From positions 1 to 46,106 of the forward strand of contig CAMLRG010000014.1 of assembly GCA_946482335.1 (NCBI GenBank): a stretch of 46,106 nucleotides of DNA, in the 5' to 3' direction. The DNA is from an uncultured Duganella sp. (GTDB taxonomy: Bacteria > Pseudomonadota > Gammaproteobacteria > Burkholderiales > Burkholderiaceae). This document shows, in pieces, positions 42,074-46,106 of this stretch. The notes beneath the pieces were generated by a model. The model searched no databases. It saw nothing but the letters and a program-made list of their open reading frames with translations, and was not told the origin of the DNA. Each line of letters opens with the position of its first letter. Within the stretch, counting starts at the first letter, position 1. Position numbers and translations under genes: made by a program.

Positions 42074-43387
42074 ATGAAGCGAACCGCACTTGCACTGCTG
42101 TTGGGCCTTGCCGCGCCTGCATTTGCCGCGGAAACGGAACTTGCCGCCGCCATCGCGCGCGACTACAAGTCCTCGCTGGCGCCGCTGTTCGACCACTTGC
42201 ACGCGAATCCCGAACTGTCCTTCATGGAAGTGCAGACGGCTGCGCGCCTGGCGAAAGAATTGCGCGCGGCCGGCTTCGAAGTGACCGAAGGCGTGGGCAA
42301 GACCGGCATCGTCGCCATCCTGCGCAATGGCAGTGGCCCGACCGTCATGCTGCGCGCCGACATGGATGCACTGCCGGTTGAGGAAAAGGCCGATGCACCG
42401 AACGCGTCGAAGGTGAAGATGAAGGACTGGAGCGGCAACCTGGTGCCGGTAATGCATGCCTGCGGCCACGACGTCCACATGACCAGCCTGGTTGGCACCG
42501 CGCGCCAGATGGCGGCGCGGCGCGGCGACTGGAAGGGCACGCTGATGCTGGTCGGCCAGCCCGCCGAAGAGCGCACCGCCGGCGCCAAGGCGATGATGGC
42601 GGACCGGCTGTATGAGCGCTTCGGCAAGCCCGATTACGCCCTGGCGCTGCACGTGAGCGCGGAGCTCGAGGCAGGCAGGATCTATGTCGAGGACGCCCCG
42701 TATTCCGGTGCCGATGCGCTGGCGATCGTGGTGCACGGCGTCGGCACGCACGGCGCCAGCCCGCACATGGGCAAGGATCCGGTCGTGATTGCGTCGCAGA
42801 TCGTGCTGGCGCTGCAAACCATCGTTACCCGCGACATCGCGCCGCGCGAGCCGGCCCTGATCACGGTCGGTTCATTCCACGCCGGCAGCAAAGGCAATGT
42901 GATCGGCGACAGTGCGCGCCTCGAGTTGACGGTGCGTTCGGAGAGCGCGGAGACGCGCGCCAAGCTGCTGGCCGCCATCGAGCGCGTGGCAAAAAACACG
43001 GCGCGTGCGGCCGGCGTGGCCGAAGACAAGCTGCCGGAAGTGAGCACCATCGACGAACCCGCGCCACCAACGCTCAACGACAAGCAACTGGTGCAGCGCC
43101 TGCAATCGGTGTGGACGAGCCGCCTGGGCGCGGGCATTTTCGATAATGGCTCGCTGCGCGGCGGCATGGGCGCCGAGGATTACCCGGCTTTCACGGAAGG
43201 GCAAAACATCCGCAGCGTCTATTTCAGGCTCGGCGGCACCGATCCCGCCAGGATTGCCGCCCTGCGCGCCGGCAAGGGAACCGTCGCCTACAACCATAGC
43301 CCGCTGTTCCGCGTCGAATCGGACAAGGCGATCCAGACCGGCGTGCTGGCCACTACGGTTGCGCTGCTGGACCTGATGAAGAAGTGA
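42074..43387 (+). CDS. Secreted M20-family metallo-amidohydrolase, copy 2
   Basis: 437 aa, 12 nt after copy 1, with AAGGAGAG upstream. Signal peptide [16 protein letters not shown]. By eye it is identical to copy 1 over long stretches (for instance [51 protein letters not shown]), so the pair arose by tandem duplication. All metal ligands are kept. The two differ most in the 'lid' around [11 protein letters not shown] versus [11 protein letters not shown] and in the final third, which suggests divergence of substrate preference. Its last 35 nt overlap the convergent bpt gene. Confidence 0.92.
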   Translation: MKRTALALLLGLAAPAFAAETELAAAIARDYKSSLAPLFDHLHANPELSFMEVQTAARLAKELRAAGFEVTEGVGKTGIVAILRNGSGPTVMLRADMDALPVEEKADAPNASKVKMKDWSGNLVPVMHACGHDVHMTSLVGTARQMAARRGDWKGTLMLVGQPAEERTAGAKAMMADRLYERFGKPDYALALHVSAELEAGRIYVEDAPYSGADALAIVVHGVGTHGASPHMGKDPVVIASQIVLALQTIVTRDIAPREPALITVGSFHAGSKGNVIGDSARLELTVRSESAETRAKLLAAIERVAKNTARAAGVAEDKLPEVSTIDEPAPPTLNDKQLVQRLQSVWTSRLGAGIFDNGSLRGGMGAEDYPAFTEGQNIRSVYFRLGGTDPARIAALRAGKGTVAYNHSPLFRVESDKAIQTGVLATTVALLDLMKK

Positions 43388-44105
43388 GCGGGCCCCACAC
43401 GCCTTTCATGCGCGCTTGCAGGGGCTGGAACTTGATCTTGTAGTTCATCTTCGGGCTATCCTCGATCCAGTAGCCCAGGTAGACGAATTCCAGTCCCAGC
43501 TCGTGCGCCTGCGCGATCTGCCACATCACGTTGTAGGTGCCGAAGGATGCGCCCGGCACGTCCGGGTCGAAGAAGGTGTAGACCGAGGACAGCCCATCGG
43601 ACAGCACGTCGATGATGGAGACCATGCGCAAGGTGCCATCCGGTTCGCGGAACTCGACCAGGCGCGTATTGACCCGGCTTTGCAGCAGGAATTGCGCATA
43701 CTGGTCGCGCGAATCCTGGTCCATGCCGCCGCCGGCGTGGCGCGTACTCTGGTAGCGCAGGTACAGCTCGTAATGCTCATCCGAAAAGGACAGGCTGGCC
43801 ACGCCCGCCTGCAGCCGGCTGTGGCGCTGCCAGGCGCGGCGCTGGCCGCGCGTCGGCGTGAAACCGCCCGCCACCACGCGTACCGGGATGCAAGCCTGGC
43901 ATCCATCGCAATATGGACGATAAGTAAAGATGCCGCTGCGGCGGAAGCCATTCTTGACCAGCTCCGAATAGACATCGGCGTTGATCAGGTGCGATGGCGT
44001 TGCCACTTGCGAACGGGCCTGGCGTGCATCGAGGTAACTGCACGGGTAGGGCGCCGTTGTATAAAACTGCAACGTGGCGAAGGGAAGGTCGTTAAGCTGC
44101 GTCAT
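43353..44105 (-). CDS. bpt: Aspartate/glutamate leucyltransferase (ATE1-like, N-degron pathway)
   Basis: 250 aa. The N-terminal ATE domain has the cysteine motif [14 protein letters not shown] and [15 protein letters not shown]. The C-terminal domain has [41 protein letters not shown] and [17 protein letters not shown]. Family knowledge: bacterial Bpt transfers leucine to N-terminal Asp or Glu, marking proteins for ClpS-ClpAP. It lies 26 nt downstream of aat. Its C-terminal end runs into the convergent peptidase gene (35-nt overlap). Confidence 0.95.
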   Translation of the reverse strand: MTQLNDLPFATLQFYTTAPYPCSYLDARQARSQVATPSHLINADVYSELVKNGFRRSGIFTYRPYCDGCQACIPVRVVAGGFTPTRGQRRAWQRHSRLQAGVASLSFSDEHYELYLRYQSTRHAGGGMDQDSRDQYAQFLLQSRVNTRLVEFREPDGTLRMVSIIDVLSDGLSSVYTFFDPDVPGASFGTYNVMWQIAQAHELGLEFVYLGYWIEDSPKMNYKIKFQPLQARMKGVWGPLTSSSGPAAQP

Positions 44106-44131
44106 GAGTCATATCATAGCGCGTCTGCGGC

Positions 44132-44839
44132 TTAAAACGGTGCGATAGGGCACCAATCGCGTATCTGTGGCATCACAATGCAGCGTTGCAGGTGGGCGAT
44201 GAATTCCCTGCGCGGGATGGGGCGCGCGCCGAGCGACGCCAGGTGGCCAGTCTCTTGTTGGCAATCGATCAATTCGACACCATGCAGCCTCAGGAAATGC
44301 ACCAGGTAGGCCAGCGCGACCTTGGAACCGTCGGTGACGCGCGCAAACATCGATTCGCCAAAGAACATGGTGCCGATCGAGACGCCATAAGCGCCGCCCA
44401 CCAGCTCACCGTCCAGCCACAGTTCGGAAGAGTGGGCGAAGCCCTGGCGGTGCAATCCGGTGTAGCCGGCAATGATATCTTCCGAAATCCAGGTGCCGGG
44501 GCCGTCGCGCCGGGGCGCGGCACAGGCGCGCATCACTTGTTCGAAGGCGCTGTCGAACTTCACTTGCCAGCGCCCGTTGTCGCGCGCCACCTTTTTCAGG
44601 GTCTTTTTCAGGCTGTCGGAAATCTTGAAGTCCGCCGTACGCAACACCATGCGCGGGTCGGTACTCCACCACAGGATGGGCTGGCCCTCGGAGAACCAGG
44701 GGAATATCCCGCGCTGGTAGGCGGCCAGCAAGCGCGACGGCGACAGGTCGGCGCCGGCGGCCAGCAAGCCCGGCGCGTCCGTGGTCAAGGCTTCGGACAC
44801 GTCGGGAAAGGGCGAGTTGGCGTCGAGCCAGGGAATCAT
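44132..44839 (-). CDS. aat: Leucyl/phenylalanyl-tRNA--protein transferase
   Basis: 235 aa. Motifs: [47 protein letters not shown] start region (positions about 44640-44765), [26 protein letters not shown], and [14 protein letters not shown]. These match Aat across proteobacteria. It adds Leu or Phe to N-terminal Lys or Arg, creating a ClpS-recognised N-degron. Its start overlaps the NUDIX stop (ATGA), and bpt follows, so both N-degron transferases share one transcript. Confidence 0.97.
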   Translation of the reverse strand: MIPWLDANSPFPDVSEALTTDAPGLLAAGADLSPSRLLAAYQRGIFPWFSEGQPILWWSTDPRMVLRTADFKISDSLKKTLKKVARDNGRWQVKFDSAFEQVMRACAAPRRDGPGTWISEDIIAGYTGLHRQGFAHSSELWLDGELVGGAYGVSIGTMFFGESMFARVTDGSKVALAYLVHFLRLHGVELIDCQQETGHLASLGARPIPRREFIAHLQRCIVMPQIRDWCPIAPF

Positions 44840-45414
44840 GTGGCGGAAGGCAGGCGCATCGGCCGGGTAATGTCTTGGGTGTGGAAACCGTAACTGCCGC
44901 CTTCGCGCACCTTGGCGCGGTCCGCGAAAAAGAATTCCAGCGTGGTGCGGATGGTGGGGAAAGCCAGCTCATCCCAGGGAATGTCCGCTTCCCGGAACAT
45001 CTGGACGTCCAGGCTTTCCTCGCCCGGCGCAAAGTCGAGGTCGCGCAAGGTCGCCAGATAGAACATATGGACCTGGTGCACCTGCGGCACGTTGAGCAGG
45101 GTGAACAGGCTGCCGAGTTCGATGTTGGCGCCGGCTTCCTCTTCGGTTTCACGCTGGGCCGCCTCGGCCGTGGTTTCACTGTTTTCCATGAAACCGGCTG
45201 GCAGGGTCCAGAAACCGCGGCGTGGTTCGATGGCACGCTTGCACAGCAAGACTTGCAGCTCGCCGTCGCGTTCCCAGACCGGGATCGAGCCGATCACCAT
45301 CTTGGGATTCTGATAATGGATTGCCGAACAGTTGACGCATACATAACGCGGCCGGTTGTCACCGGCCGGCACCATCAACTCGACTGGGTGGGCGCATTCT
45401 GAGCAAAATTTCAT
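44836..45414 (-). CDS. NUDIX hydrolase with N-terminal zinc ribbon
   Basis: 192 aa. The N-terminus has two cysteine pairs (FCSEC and CVNC), as in the NudC/NADH-pyrophosphatase zinc ribbon. The Nudix box fits GX5EX7[31 protein letters not shown]. It is shorter than NudC and lacks its N-terminal domain, so it belongs to the 'zinc ribbon plus NUDIX' group whose substrate is uncertain (NADH, ADP-ribose or nucleotide analogues). First gene of nudix-aat-bpt. A TAAAGT hexamer lies 7 nt before its ATG, with no Shine-Dalgarno. Confidence 0.93.
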   Translation of the reverse strand: MKFCSECAHPVELMVPAGDNRPRYVCVNCSAIHYQNPKMVIGSIPVWERDGELQVLLCKRAIEPRRGFWTLPAGFMENSETTAEAAQRETEEEAGANIELGSLFTLLNVPQVHQVHMFYLATLRDLDFAPGEESLDVQMFREADIPWDELAFPTIRTTLEFFFADRAKVREGGSYGFHTQDITRPMRLPSAT

Positions 45415-45497
45415 AAGGTCTACTTTACACCGAACGGCACGTTGCCGGAACGCGGCGACATATATTCGAGCTATCGTGAGAACAAGGGGGATAAATA

Positions 45498-45526
45498 TTG
45501 CCTAAAGTGGCGCGTTGCCCTATAAT
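45498..45526 (+). promoter_or_regulatory. Promoter of initiator tRNA gene
   Basis: -35 TTGCCT (45498-45503), 17-nt spacer, -10 TATAAT (45521-45526, full consensus). It is followed by a GC-containing discriminator, and the tRNA begins 12 nt after the -10. Confidence 0.85.
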
Positions 45527-45538
45527 GCTCGCATCAGA

Positions 45539-45615
45539 CGCGGGGTGGAGCAGTCTGGCAGCTCGTCGGGCTCATAACCCGAAGGTCACAGGTTCAAATC
45601 CTGTCCCCGCAACCA
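45539..45615 (+). tRNA. Initiator tRNA-Met (fMet), anticodon CAT
   Basis: 77 nt with encoded CCA. The acceptor begins CGCGGGG and ends CCCCGCAACCA, giving the C1-A72 mismatch of initiator tRNAs. The anticodon stem carries the three G-C pairs (GGGCTCATAACCC) required for initiation, and the T-loop reads GGTTCAAATCC. It is followed by a strong terminator, so it is a single-gene transcript. Confidence 0.98.
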
Positions 45616-45629
45616 GAATTCCAGAAGAG

Positions 45630-45662
45630 CCGTCATCAGCCTGTGCGATGACGGTTTTTTTT
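45630..45662 (+). terminator. Intrinsic terminator of the initiator tRNA gene
   Basis: Perfect 8-bp stem CCGTCATC / GATGACGG with a 9-nt loop, followed by T8. It lies 14 nt after the CCA end. Confidence 0.93.
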
Positions 45663-45744
45663 CGTCTGTATTTTATTGTATCAATCATTGCATTAATAAA
45701 GTAATTCACGCTACCATGCTGCACCAACTTTGTGCATGGGCAGC

Positions 45745-46106
45745 ATGAAAAGCTTCACCTTTATCTTGCGGTATCAGTGTTTTGATACAGCCCTCGGCAA
45801 TCATCCCGATATGCCGGGAATGTTATCCCTTGAATATATCCGGCAGGCCGGCAGTGCGCGCCAGGCGATTTTCGGTGCCTTGTCCGAATTGCGCCAAATA
45901 AATCCGCAAGGTTATCTCGCCGGCGTCGCGCCCGACCTGATCGATTTCCAGGGCGTGGCACGGTTATTTGGGTTGAACGCCAGGAATATGCGGGCGCTGA
46001 TGGAAAAATATGGCGTACTGTTTCCCGCCCCGCAATTCGTCGCTGAAAATCCGATGTGGCATAGCGCCGATATTCTTGGCCTGATCGCGGCACAAGGCTT
46101 GCGCGA
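45745..46106 (+). CDS. DNA-binding protein with C-terminal helix-turn-helix, partial
   Basis: Open to the right edge; about 120 residues are visible. An ATG at 45736 is in frame, and neither has a ribosome-binding site. N-terminal strand FTFILRYQ, then MLSLEYIRQAGSARQAIFGALSELRQINP and YLAGVAPDLIDFQGVARLFGLNARNMRALMEKYG-like text, with FPAPQFVAENPMWHSADIL after it. This matches, from memory, a common small proteobacterial family: a HicB-like alpha/beta part followed by an AlpA-type helix-turn-helix ending in 'FPAP...WH..DVL'. Its role is unknown. More AT-rich than the genes upstream. Confidence 0.65.
   Translation, partial: MKSFTFILRYQCFDTALGNHPDMPGMLSLEYIRQAGSARQAIFGALSELRQINPQGYLAGVAPDLIDFQGVARLFGLNARNMRALMEKYGVLFPAPQFVAENPMWHSADILGLIAAQGLR

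Noticed and set aside
40682..42817. A 711-codon open frame antisense to both M20 genes
   Set aside because: It is the mirror of two paralogous GC-rich genes with the same codon bias. The translation is repetitive, rich in His, Arg, Gly and Gln, and matches no family; the sense frames carry complete catalytic motifs.
45539..45615. The tRNA 3' end as an integration (att) site
   Set aside because: No integrase gene, no repeat of the tRNA end and no phage gene are visible. The downstream gene is only slightly AT-rich and is cut off by the window.

Overview
This window is a chromosomal segment of a GC-rich Gram-negative bacterium. It is most likely a betaproteobacterium of the order Burkholderiales, family Oxalobacteraceae (Massilia/Duganella-like). 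The evidence is gene order and gene content: radC-rpmB-rpmG, fkpB-ispH, cysTWA-cysB, nudix-aat-bpt with pyrD nearby, a phasin, and the general codon usage. This placement is inference; no 16S or other marker lies in the window. No phage, insertion sequence, CRISPR array or plasmid gene was seen.

Layout. 1-4.9 kb: the end of an MscS-type channel, a membrane fatty-acid desaturase, a secreted creatininase-like protein divergent from a small secreted protein, then rpmG, rpmB and radC. 5.0-10.15 kb: a tightly coupled four-gene operon for a MacAB-like ABC exporter with an unusual double-length adaptor plus a second lipoprotein adaptor. 10.2-12.9 kb: a more AT-rich stretch of poorly known genes (polytopic membrane protein, secreted B-type lectin, Sel1-like protein). 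12.9-18.1 kb: fkpB-ispH and the branched-chain amino-acid transporter livHMGF, which has a terminator-like hairpin in its leader. 18.2-20.8 kb: an operon for a YheO-type regulator, an ornithine-cyclodeaminase-family reductase and threo-3-hydroxyaspartate ammonia-lyase. 20.9-22.3 kb: a thioredoxin-reductase-like flavoprotein divergent from an Rrf2 regulator. 22.4-27.2 kb: phasin, EamA exporter, nitroreductase, PBP7-type endopeptidase, IclR regulator and diacylglycerol kinase. 27.3-36.7 kb: a sulfur-acquisition region with a sulfate-binding protein, a small hydrolase, a TonB-dependent receptor, a TauE/SafE permease, cysTWA and cysB. 36.7-45.4 kb: a chemoreceptor, an aldo/keto reductase with pyrD, two tandem M20 peptidases, and nudix-aat-bpt. 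45.5-46.1 kb: initiator tRNA-Met and the start of a DNA-binding protein gene.

How the genes work together. The sulfate genes form one functional block: binding protein, permease pair, ATPase and their regulator. The outer-membrane receptor and the anion exporter between them may extend it to an organic sulfur source. Aat and Bpt are the two bacterial N-degron transferases and share an operon with a NUDIX hydrolase. The hydroxyaspartate lyase and the OCD-family reductase could pass iminosuccinate between them to make aspartate.

The most notable signals not explained by ordinary annotation are: (1) the ABC exporter with three adaptor modules; (2) several promoters whose -10 box lies 6-7 nt from the start codon with no Shine-Dalgarno, predicting leaderless mRNAs; (3) a roughly 45-nt palindromic element found three times, each time at the stop codon of a gene and in that gene's orientation; (4) a pair of inverted 12-nt operators around the phasin promoter; (5) a palindromic Shine-Dalgarno shared by two divergent genes; and (6) a leader hairpin crossed by a tiny ORF ahead of livH.
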